Notes: generated by a model from the sequence alone, not told the origin. A stretch of 25,604 nucleotides of DNA from Clostridiales bacterium UBA929 (GCA_002293625.1 DBDP01000019.1:1-25604); one strand, 5' to 3'; numbered from the stretch's first letter, positions 7,112 through 14,238 are shown. Made by a program: numbers and translations.

Positions 7112-7413
7112 AAAAAACCCCAAGCAGTATACACTACTGCTTGGGGCGAACAAATTCTGTCCGTGATACCACCCAAATTCAGAGAATCAATCTCTGCGCT
7201 CTGACGGTGCGGGACAGTGTGCGCTGTCCGATACCGCTTTCCCGTAACGGCGGAAGTCCCGTTGAAACTTACTTAAATCTTACGATCCTTTCAGTCCACA
7301 GCTCAGAGGCGACCTTCCACGCTTTCCTCACGGACGCTTACACCAACCGCGCCCTCTCTTTGCATCGGAAAGAATGTACTCATCCTCGTCAATGTCTTTA
7401 TTGTATTCAATTT
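7112..7413 (-). promoter_or_regulatory. T-box leader with terminator
   Basis: On the minus strand the leader holds a long Stem I-like region (about 7385-7270), with AGAGGGCG pairing to CGCCTCT. It also holds the T-box UUGGGUGGUAUCACGG (7161-7176) and a strong terminator CCCCAAGCAGTA...TACTGCTTGGGG (7118-7146) followed by six T. The UUGGG of the T-box can pair with CCCCAA of the terminator arm, giving the usual antiterminator switch that senses uncharged tRNA. I could not place the specifier codon with certainty; it should lie near the stretch GUGGACUGAAAG. The leader precedes the broken valS gene. Confidence 0.88.
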
Positions 7414-7419
7414 GAACAT

Positions 7420-7448
7420 AGGATACCACACCCTCGGTAAAATTTCAA
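7420..7448 (-). promoter_or_regulatory. Promoter of the T-box leader
   Basis: TTGAAA (7443-7448), 17-base spacer, TATCCT (7420-7425) on the minus strand. It begins about 50 bases beyond the stop of the 252-aa gene. Confidence 0.65.
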
Positions 7449-7482
7449 GCGCTATTTTTTACTGCATCGCAAGACATTTGAA

Positions 7483-7500
7483 CGGCGGCTTTGGCGTCCC
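7483..7500. repeat. 18-bp direct repeat, left copy
   Basis: CGGCGGCTTTGGCGTCCC occurs here and again at 8277-8294 in the same orientation. The two copies bracket the 252-aa gene. The right copy encodes the C-terminal RDAKAA region of the radical SAM protein; the left copy lies just beyond the stop codon of the 252-aa gene. Confidence 0.8.
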
Positions 7501-8259
7501 CTACCGGCTTATAAATTCAACAACCTTTTGATTCCATTCCGTTAAGCCTAAGCCGTGCTGGGACAGATACGTCACTCGCGGCGCAAGCTCCGGCAAAATG
7601 TACCCGTCCAAACGGACCTGATACTGCTGCGGCACAACACACGCATGGAGATAATCAGGTAGGTTGATTTCGTCTTTGATCTTTATCGGATGATACCCGT
7701 CAAAAGCGTGTCCGGGATGTTTTAACATATCCTCGTACCGAAAATAGAAGCGGATACCGGGGTTATAGTTGCCTTTTTGCAAGTCTTCTTCTGCGGGGAA
7801 GCTCTCGGACAAAACAACATAATCCCCGGTCATGTTATCGCCCCAGCAAAACATTATGTATTCAAAATAGTCCGCCGGATCGTTCCACGGGCTATTTCGC
7901 TTCTCGTAAGCCAGTTCAGCTCCCGTTTTCCCGTAACCCCGCGCCGCTGAGAGCAGCTTATCGCCGGACAGGATTTTCTTCGCAGCGTTCAAGCCGGTTG
8001 CGTGATACACAAACGCATTTTCCGCAACCGGCACGTCTTCAGAAAAACTAGAAGGTGCGAGAATCTGGTTTATTACAATTAGTATTTTTTCATCATCGCA
8101 TAAAACTTCCGTTTGCCGCCCGTGCAATTCCTCATAAGCGACAAACGCCCGTAATCTGCTTCGTTCAGATGCTGAAATATGCGGATAGTTCGCCAGCGCG
8201 AAACGGTAAATGCCGTTCTCAATCACTGTTGGTGTGTTTTTAGTAATGTGAAGTGTCAT
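7501..8259 (-). CDS. Conserved hypothetical protein, possible ADP-ribosyltransferase-like fold (252 aa)
   Basis: This is a soluble 252-aa protein without signal or membrane segment. The most telling piece is FVYHATGLNAAKKILSGDKLLSAAR (residues 83-107), the YHxT...IL..G.LL pattern seen at the NAD-binding start of DarT- and KptA-type ADP-ribosyltransferases. Later strongly patterned pieces are RNSPWNDPADYFEYIMFCWGD (about 121-141), VVLSESF and GIRFYFRYEDM. From memory, close relatives exist in Clostridia under uninformative names. The enzyme assignment rests on one motif and is only a suggestion. It starts 9 bases after the radical SAM gene and is likely cotranslated with it. The 18-bp direct repeats around it hint at insertion or duplication. 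Confidence 0.7.
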   Translation of the reverse strand: MTLHITKNTPTVIENGIYRFALANYPHISASERSRLRAFVAYEELHGRQTEVLCDDEKILIVINQILAPSSFSEDVPVAENAFVYHATGLNAAKKILSGDKLLSAARGYGKTGAELAYEKRNSPWNDPADYFEYIMFCWGDNMTGDYVVLSESFPAEEDLQKGNYNPGIRFYFRYEDMLKHPGHAFDGYHPIKIKDEINLPDYLHACVVPQQYQVRLDGYILPELAPRVTYLSQHGLGLTEWNQKVVEFISR

Positions 8260-8268
8260 AGATGACCC

Positions 8269-9798
8269 CTATTTCGCGGCGGCTTTGGCGTCCCGTTTGC
8301 GCCGCAGCATTTTGTAAACCGACGGTAAAGCCCTTGCCGCGATGCGTTTCGTGAATACGCCGGTCAAGTGCGCGCGCTTCCGCACAGCCGCGATTAAGCG
8401 GCGCGGATGGCGCTTGCTCAGTATCTTCGCGTCTAAGCGCTTGATTTTTCGCTCCAGTTCCTCACCCTGATAGGACGAATAGAGTTTGCGGTACTTTTTA
8501 ATCAGCTTTAGGAAGCTGTATTTTGTATAGAGAATGTCGCTTTTCGGGTAATTCGGCATACGGAGCTGTACCGGGTCGAGCGGGCTGACCATGGGGTCGA
8601 TGAAACCGCCCTCCTCGGCGATTTTTTTCAGCTCGGTTGTGGGATAGGGATAGAAAGCGGAAACCAGCACGTTGTCGGTGTGCATCCGCGCGTTCAGCTT
8701 GATCGTTTCGAGCGACAGCGCCAGCGTCTCGTACGGTAGCCCGACGATGTTGTAGGTGTAGACGATGATGCCCACGCTCTTCAGCAGGTGGGAAACCTTA
8801 ATGATGTGTTCGTTTTCCATCGAGCGGCGCAGATACTTTTTGCGAAACTCCTCGTTGCCGTTTTCCAGCCCGATTGTCACCAAGTAGCAGCCGGATTCGG
8901 CAAGTTCTTTGGCCATTTTTTCATCCAGGTGATTGAAGCGTAGGTTACAGGTATATTTTTTCCGAATGCGCTGCTTATACAGCGCGGTAAACGCGTAAAA
9001 CCAGTCTTCATAGACGTTCAGAATCGCGTCGTTGAACGAGAAGCTCTCGATCTTCGGGTCTTTTTGCAAAATGCGCTCCAGCAGATCAATGGCGTTTTCG
9101 GGCGAGCGGAAGCGCGTGTAATGGCTCTTGTCCGGGTAAATGTTCCGCAGCTGCGCGTTGGCGCAATAGGTGCAGGAATAGAGACAGCCCCGGCTGACGA
9201 TTACCTCGGCGGTATTCTGCTGCGTATTGCTCCGCAGGCGGGTATAGTCAAAGAGATCGAGATCGGGGAACGGCAGCGTATCCAAGTCGGCGATGTACGG
9301 TCTGATGGGGTTTTGATGCACCGTCCCCTCCCCGTCCATCAGCCAAAAGCTGTCGGCGGCGAGGTTCGGCTCCCCGTGTTCGGCGTAGTGGTTGACAAAG
9401 TCCAGAGTGACAAACTCCCCCTCTCCGATGCAGGCGGCGTCGACCCCCCTAAGGGCGACAATCTCTTCCGGCGCGAGCGACGAATGGTAGCCGCCCGCCA
9501 TCACATAGATTTCGGGTAGTTCGTCGTCCAGCCATGCCGCCATCTCCGCGGCGAACGTCAGGGCACTGGTGCGGATGGTGATGCCGATCATATCGGGGGA
9601 AAACGACTTGACCTTCTCGATAAACTCCCGCTTCTCCGGCATGTAGGTCAGGTGATACAGATTCACTGTATGCCCCGCCTGCTTCAGAACGGCCGAAATG
9701 GAGGCAATCCCCTCGTTGTAGTTCCCGGGGATATTCTTCACGTCCTTGGTGATCTCCAAAAAGTCGGGATAAATAAATAAGTAATTGACAGATCGCAT
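8269..9798 (-). CDS. B12-binding-domain radical SAM protein
   Basis: The start chosen is the ATG at 9798, because GGAGGG lies 6 bases ahead; an ATG 21 bases upstream lies before this site. The N-terminal ~170 residues are of the cobalamin-binding type often found with radical SAM (IASISAVLKQAGHTVNL, MAGGYHSSLAPEE, CIGEGEF). The 4Fe-4S motif CLYSCTYC gives cysteines at about 205, 209 and 212, and RFNHLDEKMAKELAESGC, TIGLENGNEEFRK and VGLPYET follow as usual in the family. The C-terminal 90 residues are highly basic. Relatives act as methyltransferases or in lipid and natural-product chemistry; the substrate here is unknown. It is the first gene of a two-gene unit with a promoter at 9835-9863. 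Confidence 0.88.
   Translation of the reverse strand: MRSVNYLFIYPDFLEITKDVKNIPGNYNEGIASISAVLKQAGHTVNLYHLTYMPEKREFIEKVKSFSPDMIGITIRTSALTFAAEMAAWLDDELPEIYVMAGGYHSSLAPEEIVALRGVDAACIGEGEFVTLDFVNHYAEHGEPNLAADSFWLMDGEGTVHQNPIRPYIADLDTLPFPDLDLFDYTRLRSNTQQNTAEVIVSRGCLYSCTYCANAQLRNIYPDKSHYTRFRSPENAIDLLERILQKDPKIESFSFNDAILNVYEDWFYAFTALYKQRIRKKYTCNLRFNHLDEKMAKELAESGCYLVTIGLENGNEEFRKKYLRRSMENEHIIKVSHLLKSVGIIVYTYNIVGLPYETLALSLETIKLNARMHTDNVLVSAFYPYPTTELKKIAEEGGFIDPMVSPLDPVQLRMPNYPKSDILYTKYSFLKLIKKYRKLYSSYQGEELERKIKRLDAKILSKRHPRRLIAAVRKRAHLTGVFTKRIAARALPSVYKMLRRKRDAKAAAK
8277..8294. repeat. 18-bp direct repeat, right copy
   Basis: Exact copy of 7483-7500 (CGGCGGCTTTGGCGTCCC). Here it is part of the coding sequence for the radical SAM C-terminus. 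Confidence 0.8.
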
Positions 9799-9834
9799 GG
9801 CGATCCCTCCGAATCTCATTTGTGTTGCGCATTC

Positions 9835-9863
9835 AGTATACAGGATTTACCGGGGTTTTGCAA
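9835..9863 (-). promoter_or_regulatory. Promoter of the radical SAM unit
   Basis: TTGCAA (9858-9863), 17-base spacer, TATACT (9835-9840) on the minus strand, about 37 bases ahead of the chosen start. Confidence 0.65.
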
Positions 9864-10146
9864 GTAGGGGACGGCGACCTCGACGTCCCGCTGCTCCCGT
9901 CCTCGTAGGGGACGGCCTCCCGGACGTCCCGCTATACGTTGTTTTGCTACGGCGTACCGAGGGCGTCACGCCCTACTGCGATTCACAAATCGCCCGATAT
10001 GCGGGGCGTCGAGGACGCCGCCCCCTACAAGCATGTTTTTAACGCAAAGGGCGCCGTTTCCGACGCCCTCTCTGCTCTCGGGCGAACGCAGTTCGCCCCT
10101 ACTGTAAGCGCATGATTCTCTGTAGGGGCGCACTTTGTGCGCCCGC
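9864..10146. repeat. Cluster of GTAGGG-type palindromic repeats
   Basis: This intergenic stretch has no gene. It carries at least six short palindromic units, each with a GTAGGG end or its complement: 9864-9891, 9905-9932, 9953-9975, 10001-10028, 10079-10102 and 10122-10146. Some are simple hairpins such as GGCGAAC-GCA-GTTCGCC. The first two are near copies in tandem. Similar units occur at 13830-13855 and 14239-14261. A separate AGGGCG/CGCCCT hairpin lies near 10048-10070. They resemble REP-type elements that multiply within a genome. Confidence 0.75.
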
Positions 10147-10162
10147 AGATTATAGTCGCCCA

Positions 10163-11017
10163 CTATTGCTCCGGCAGATATTCCAACGGGTCTACCGGCT
10201 CGCCGTCTTTGAGAATCTCAAAGTGCAGATGTGGGGGCAATGCCAGTTCGCTGACCGCTGTCTCCCCTACCGCCGCGATGGTCTCTCCGGCGCTCACGCT
10301 TTGCCCCACCGTGACTTTCACGGTTTCCAGTAAATTCGAATAGACCGTTTCAAACCCGTTCGCGTGCTCAATAACAATCGTTGTACCCATGCTGCGTGCC
10401 GCGCTCTCAATGACTTCCTTCACTACGCCGTCGGCGGCGCATTGCACCAGTGCACCCGCGTTGGTTTCAAGGTCAATACCGGGATGGTAACGCCATTCGC
10501 GCAGATACTCGTAGAACACGTCGGCGCTTTCGCTGTACGGAACCAGCAACAGCGCCCCGTTAACCGGCATAAAGAACGTCGGGTCTGCCTCAACAACAGG
10601 GGTCTGCTCCTCCGGCGGCTCATCCGCCGGAACATCCGGCATGTCCGTTACGTCCCCCGCCGTTTCAACGCTGTTGTCGTCAGGGTCTGTCAGATCGCCG
10701 TCAACGCCGGTATCATCCTCCTGCGTCCCGACTTGAGGAAGCGGCGACGGTGACGGTACCAGCACCTGCCGCGGGGGGGAAGGCAAGATAGGTGACGATG
10801 ACGGAACAGGCACTCTCGCTGACGGCGACGGCTGGCTGGGACTCGGAACCGGGGACACCAGCGCAAGGCTCGGCGAATCAGGGGTTTCGTCCCCGGAACC
10901 GCCGAAAAATAGCATGTACCCGGAGACGCCGATAGCGGCCACGCACAGAATCAGTACCACATAGAACCCTTTTCCCGCCAAAAAATCAAGCAGCTTGTTT
11001 CCTTTGTGATTACTCAA
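10163..11017 (-). CDS. Membrane-anchored LytM/M23-domain protein, SpoIIQ-like
   Basis: The start is TTG at 11017, six bases after GGAGGTG; the frame is open nine codons further but without a ribosome site. A TM helix (about 18-38) anchors the protein. A long Pro/Ser-rich linker (about 47-95) and an acidic stretch follow, then a LytM domain (about 150-280). The zinc ligands of M23 peptidases are present: HPGID (His178, Asp182) and HLH (about 263-265). The usual catalytic His of the YxHL motif is replaced by Asn in VYSNL, as I recall for SpoIIQ proteins. SpoIIQ bridges the forespore to mother-cell SpoIIIAH during engulfment. No spoIID is adjacent, so another envelope LytM protein remains possible. 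Confidence 0.75.
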   Translation of the reverse strand: MSNHKGNKLLDFLAGKGFYVVLILCVAAIGVSGYMLFFGGSGDETPDSPSLALVSPVPSPSQPSPSARVPVPSSSPILPSPPRQVLVPSPSPLPQVGTQEDDTGVDGDLTDPDDNSVETAGDVTDMPDVPADEPPEEQTPVVEADPTFFMPVNGALLLVPYSESADVFYEYLREWRYHPGIDLETNAGALVQCAADGVVKEVIESAARSMGTTIVIEHANGFETVYSNLLETVKVTVGQSVSAGETIAAVGETAVSELALPPHLHFEILKDGEPVDPLEYLPEQ

Positions 11018-11085
11018 TGGTAACACCTCCGCCGCTAGTATCACCGCCGACGAAGGTGTTTATACATAATATAACTGACTTTCCT

Positions 11086-11811
11086 TTATTTTGTAGCTTT
11101 GCCTAAAAAATAGAGTGCTGCGGCAAACGAAAGCGCCTCTCCCGCCGCCGCGTACGCCAAAAACTTTGTACCGCCGAACGCGAACAGCGCCAATATTAGA
11201 ACCTTAAACGCGCCGGCGAGTAACATCCCGCGAAACGCCATCGTACGCATGCGCTTGATTTCGGCTTGATGGAGGAAGCGGTAGTATCCCAACGCGCGCT
11301 CCCCCAACGCCACATGCGCCGCCGTACCTTCTGTATGAGGAACCTCCACGCCGAGCCTTTTCAAATATTCCTCACTGCCCACATGGATCATCTGCCCGGA
11401 GAACTGCGCCGACACGCCGTACCCCGGCGTCTCCGCAAACTTATCCGGCGGCGCTCCCACGTCGCCGCAATATGCTCGCAGACACTCCCCGATCGGGTGA
11501 CTCGCCTGAGCCTCGGCAATCGATGCACAGCGGTTCAATGTCTCCGGTTTCACTCCCTCGGCGGTTACGACCTCGCTGACGGTATACGCGCCCTTCATCC
11601 CCGCGAGTTTTCGTGTTAGGGGTATAAAGCACAGCAGCAACCCGGGATTTAACGCAATCAGCACGGCATTCACCCACAATACCGCCGTATACCCTCCCGT
11701 CTCTTTGAACACAAACGATCTCAGCAATAGCACGGTGACCGTCACCGGGATGAGTAAGATCGTCGGTATCACGGCGGCATAGACGCTCGGCAGACCTTTT
11801 TTTTCCGGCAT
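11086..11811 (-). CDS. P-type ATPase-derived membrane protein with N-domain only
   Basis: This 241-aa protein aligns by eye with P1B metal ATPases but lacks the catalytic core. TM helices are about 10-33 and 43-66. The second holds NPGLLLC where P1B enzymes have a CPC-type metal site. The ATP-binding N-domain follows directly (about 88-180), with the conserved HP pair in ASIAEAQASHPIG (His105-Pro106) and TPGYGVSAQFSGQMIHVGSEEYL. Two C-terminal TM helices (about 193-236) resemble the last pair of P1B pumps. The DKTGT phosphorylation loop, the TGES loop and the GDGxNDxP segment are all absent, yet the frame is open and has a good ribosome site (GGGAGTG). It cannot pump. A nucleotide-sensing or regulatory role is a guess. 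Confidence 0.75.
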   Translation of the reverse strand: MPEKKGLPSVYAAVIPTILLIPVTVTVLLLRSFVFKETGGYTAVLWVNAVLIALNPGLLLCFIPLTRKLAGMKGAYTVSEVVTAEGVKPETLNRCASIAEAQASHPIGECLRAYCGDVGAPPDKFAETPGYGVSAQFSGQMIHVGSEEYLKRLGVEVPHTEGTAAHVALGERALGYYRFLHQAEIKRMRTMAFRGMLLAGAFKVLILALFAFGGTKFLAYAAAGEALSFAAALYFLGKATK

Positions 11812-11840
11812 TTTACACTCCCACCAATCTAAATTTTTCC

Positions 11841-11868
11841 TAAAGTGTTTTTCTTAACTGTTCGATAT
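11841..11868 (+). promoter_or_regulatory. Possible sigma-28 (flagellar-type) promoter
   Basis: TAAAGTGT (11841-11848) and TTCGATAT (11861-11868) resemble the flagellar sigma consensus TAAAGTTT-N11-GCCGATAA, with a spacer of 12. It points at the gene starting at 11920. No good sigma-A -35 was found in this direction. Confidence 0.4.
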
Positions 11869-11872
11869 ACTT

Positions 11873-11898
11873 ATTATAGGACTTCCCGATTCGGGAAG
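11873..11898 (-). promoter_or_regulatory. Minus-strand promoter with dyad in its spacer
   Basis: A perfect TATAAT (11873-11878, minus strand) serves the P-type-ATPase-like gene. A dyad, CTTCCCGA-T-TCGGGAAG (11882-11898), fills the spacer upstream of it, and the -35 region is poor (TTTCTT). That layout is typical of activator-dependent promoters. The dyad also lies in the leader of the divergent gene at 11920. Confidence 0.5.
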
Positions 11899-11919
11899 AA
11901 AAAACGGAGGGAACCGATC

Positions 11920-12585
11920 ATGAGCATTTCAGGAGTAGGCAGCAACCTCTATACCGCGACCACCGCAGCCGCAAGCACAGCCAAAGCGAACGAGACCACC
12001 GAAAAGACCCAAACCACGGCGGAAGAGGAAGCCGCTGTCTTTGAAAAAAGCGAAAAAGAAGATTCCAAGATTTATAAGCGGGATAACAAAGCGGTCGCGA
12101 ATATCCGGGCAAAAGACAAGGCGTATCTGCAAAACCTGCAAAACCTCGTCAGCCAGCTTGTCAACCAAGTCAATAAGAACAACATCGCAAACGGTAAATT
12201 CGGTGAAAAAATTCACGGCAAGCTCAACCCGAACAAAGTGGACAGCTATTGGGACGTACTGGTGGACAACGGCGACGGCACCTTCTCCTTCCACCCGGAC
12301 TTGTCCCCCGAAGCGCAAAACGCTCTGATCTCTCAAGCGAAGATCGACATTGGCGAGGACGGATACCACGGCGTAAAGCAGACCAGCCAGCGTATCCTTG
12401 ACTTTGCCAAAGCGATTACCGGCGGAGACCCCGCCAAAGTCGCCGAGATGCGAAAGTCCATACAGCAGGGTTTTGACGAAGTCCGCAACATGTTCGGCGG
12501 TTATCTCCCCGATATCTCAAACGAAACATACGACGTTATTATGCAGGGCTTGGACGAATGGGAAGCCTCAGCGGTTGAGGCATAG
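11920..12585 (+). CDS. DUF5610-like protein (221 aa)
   Basis: The ATG at 11920 has GGAGGG 8 bases ahead; the open frame further upstream runs through the promoter region. The N-terminus MSISGVGSNLY is followed by a low-complexity Ala/Thr/Glu stretch (about 13-55) and a helical segment (AYLQNLQNLVSQLVNQVNK). The C-terminal half contains GYHGVKQTSQRILDFAKAI, then GGDPAKVAEMRKSIQQGF and GGYLPDISNETYDVIMQGL. This pattern occurs in a widespread clostridial family and resembles DUF5610. No signal peptide is present. The SxxxxG N-terminus and the flagellar-type promoter motif suggest a link to motility, which is an inference. A terminator follows at once. Confidence 0.75.
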   Translation: MSISGVGSNLYTATTAAASTAKANETTEKTQTTAEEEAAVFEKSEKEDSKIYKRDNKAVANIRAKDKAYLQNLQNLVSQLVNQVNKNNIANGKFGEKIHGKLNPNKVDSYWDVLVDNGDGTFSFHPDLSPEAQNALISQAKIDIGEDGYHGVKQTSQRILDFAKAITGGDPAKVAEMRKSIQQGFDEVRNMFGGYLPDISNETYDVIMQGLDEWEASAVEA

Positions 12586-12599
12586 CGAGTGATAGCTTG

Positions 12600-12632
12600 G
12601 AGGGCGGCTTTTCAGCCGCCCTCTTGTTTTTT
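12600..12632 (+). terminator. Rho-independent terminator
   Basis: GAGGGCGGCTTTTCAGCCGCCCTC forms a ten-pair stem and is followed by TTGTTTTTT. It ends the plus-strand gene and lies between the convergent stops of that gene and serA. Confidence 0.9.
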
Positions 12633-12633
12633 A

Positions 12634-13794
12634 CTATCCAACAAGCGCTCTGACGCGGATGATATCCTTATTCGCTTCCAAGTGCTTGATGTGCCCTTCG
12701 TCCGGGCACCCGCCGGTGAGATCCAAGATGGTGTACGCCTGCGTCTTATAGGATTTGTTAATCATGTTCTCGATGTTGATGCCGGCGTCTCCCATAACGG
12801 AGGTGATGTCTTTTAAGACGTTCGGGACGTTTTTATGAAGGATGCACAGGCGGCAGCCGTTGATTGGCGGGAGATCGACATTCGGGAAGTTGACCGAGTT
12901 CTTGATGTTCCCGTGCAGCAGATAATCCGAAACTTGATCGACTGCCATACGGGCGCAGTTGTCCTCGCTCTCCGGCGTGGATGAGCCTAAATGCGGGATC
13001 GGGATCACGCGCTCATGCCGCAGCATCTTCTCGTCGGGGAAATCTGTTACGTAGCAGGATACCTTTCCGCTGTCCAGCGCGGCTAGCAATTCATCTGTGT
13101 TGACCAAGCCGCCGCGTGCCAAGTTGATGATGCGCACTCCGTTCTTGACTTGCTTGAGCATGTCGGCGTAATCGCGTTTCGTCTCCTCGTTCAGCGGCAC
13201 GTGCAGGGTGATGTAGTCTGATTCGGCGAAGAGCTGGCTGATGTTGTAGGCACGGCGAACATTGCGCGACAGCCCCCAAGCGGCGTCCACCGAGATATAC
13301 GGGTCGTAGCCCAGCACTTCCATGCCCAGCGCAAGGGCGTCGTTCGCCACCAAGCCGCCGATCGCGCCGATACCCACGATCCCCAACGTCTTACCCGCGA
13401 TTTCGGGACCGACGAACTGCGATTTCCCTTTCTCCACCTGCGCGGATATGTCGCCCGTCAGGTTCCGCGTCCAGTTGATGCCGCCGCATATATTACGGGA
13501 AGAGAGAAATAGGGAGCAAAGAACAAGTTCCTTCACGGCGTTCGCGTTCGCGCCCGGGGTGTTGAACACCACGATCCCCTTCTCGCTGCAAGCGTCAATG
13601 GGGATGTTGTTGACCCCCGCGCCCGCTCTCGCGATGCACAGCAGATCGTCTCCGAGCGGCGCGCTGTGCATGTCCGCACTGCGTACCAAGACGGCATGTG
13701 GATCTGCTTCCGACGTGTCTACGGCAAAACTTTCGGCGGGCAGACGCAGCAGCCCGACCGGCGAAATTTGGTTGAGTGTCTTGATCTTATACAT
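12634..13794 (-). CDS. serA: D-3-phosphoglycerate dehydrogenase
   Basis: This 386-aa enzyme oxidises 3-phosphoglycerate to 3-phosphohydroxypyruvate with NAD, the first step of L-serine synthesis. The substrate domain is split around the nucleotide-binding domain. The NAD motif is GIVGIGAIG (138-146). The catalytic Arg is in INLARGGLVNTDEL (Arg227), and the catalytic His in PIPHLGSSTPES (His268). A C-terminal ACT domain (about 313-386; CILHKNVPNVLKDITSVMGDAGINI) suggests serine feedback. The length fits the short ACT-bearing class. ATG with AAGGAG ahead. It lies downstream of serC and a small PspC gene on the same strand, separated by a repeat. No separate promoter is evident. Confidence 0.95.
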   Translation of the reverse strand: MYKIKTLNQISPVGLLRLPAESFAVDTSEADPHAVLVRSADMHSAPLGDDLLCIARAGAGVNNIPIDACSEKGIVVFNTPGANANAVKELVLCSLFLSSRNICGGINWTRNLTGDISAQVEKGKSQFVGPEIAGKTLGIVGIGAIGGLVANDALALGMEVLGYDPYISVDAAWGLSRNVRRAYNISQLFAESDYITLHVPLNEETKRDYADMLKQVKNGVRIINLARGGLVNTDELLAALDSGKVSCYVTDFPDEKMLRHERVIPIPHLGSSTPESEDNCARMAVDQVSDYLLHGNIKNSVNFPNVDLPPINGCRLCILHKNVPNVLKDITSVMGDAGINIENMINKSYKTQAYTILDLTGGCPDEGHIKHLEANKDIIRVRALVG

Positions 13795-13829
13795 AATGTT
13801 TTCTCCTTAATATCGGGTAAAGAACCGAC

Positions 13830-13855
13830 GGCGTGCCGAGGGCGGCACGCCCTAC
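13830..13855. repeat. GTAGGG-type palindrome
   Basis: GGCGTGCCG (13830-13838) pairs with CGGCACGCC (13843-13851), followed by CTAC. It belongs to the same family as the cluster at 9864-10146 and is joined directly to a broken copy of the 108-bp repeat. Confidence 0.7.
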
Positions 13856-13857
13856 AT

Positions 13858-13899
13858 CGCTCATTCGCCTTCGGCGAACATGGAGTTTTACAGAGCTTC
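13858..13899 (-). repeat. Truncated copy of the 108-bp repeat
   Basis: These 42 bases match the first 42 of the repeat (GAAGCTCTG... to hairpin A). The rest is replaced by the GTAGGG palindrome. It sits six bases (TTAATT) from the full copy at 13906-14013. Confidence 0.8.
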
Positions 13900-13905
13900 T
13901 TAATT

Positions 13906-14013
13906 GTCACTCTGAAAACTCCCCGCTCCGGCTTACGACACCGCGGCATAGCCGCCTGCTCGTAAGCGCTACGCTCGTTCGCCTTCGGCGAACATGGAGT
14001 TTTGCAGAGCTTC
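13906..14013 (-). repeat. 108-bp structured dispersed repeat, copy 2
   Basis: Full-length copy in the opposite orientation to copy 1. The hairpin B stem is GCTTACGA (13931-13938) with TCGTAAGC (13960-13967), so both arms changed together relative to copies 1 and 3. It starts one base after the stop codon of the PspC gene. Confidence 0.88.
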
Positions 14014-14014
14014 T

Positions 14015-14203
14015 TTAATTGTCAAACGGCATGATGAACGCGGCGAAAATATAGGCAAGAAGCCCTACGCCAAAGCAGGCGAAGATTGCCCAAACCAGCC
14101 GCACGACCGTTACGTCAACCTCTAAATAGTCCGCCACACCGAGGCATACGCCGCAGATCTTCCCGTGGCGTTTTTTTGTCAGCCTTTTCCCGTTGAACGA
14201 CAT
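14015..14203 (-). CDS. PspC-domain small membrane protein (62 aa)
   Basis: The start is the ATG at 14203, preceded by AAAGGGG. The protein is essentially one PspC domain: a basic N-terminus (KRLTKKRHGKICGVCLGVADYL), then DVTVVRLVWAIFACFGVG and a TM segment ending in AAFIMPFDN. In Gammaproteobacteria PspC takes part in the phage-shock envelope stress response; stand-alone clostridial copies are membrane proteins of unclear role. It lies between serC and serA on the same strand, with no metabolic link. The 108-bp repeat begins one base after its stop. Confidence 0.88.
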   Translation of the reverse strand: MSFNGKRLTKKRHGKICGVCLGVADYLEVDVTVVRLVWAIFACFGVGLLAYIFAAFIMPFDN

Positions 14204-14238
14204 ACAATTTTCCCCTTTCATCATGTCACCGAACCCAC

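Noticed and set aside
7141..7440. Plus-strand frame of 99 codons
   Set aside because: It is antisense to the T-box leader, whose RNA structure explains the sequence.
9864..10146. CRISPR array
   Set aside because: The units are palindromes of varying sequence and spacing, without identical repeats or unique spacers of constant length.
13833..14018. Short frame with repeated RLRRTWSF peptides
   Set aside because: It is the translation of the 108-bp repeat copies, not a gene.
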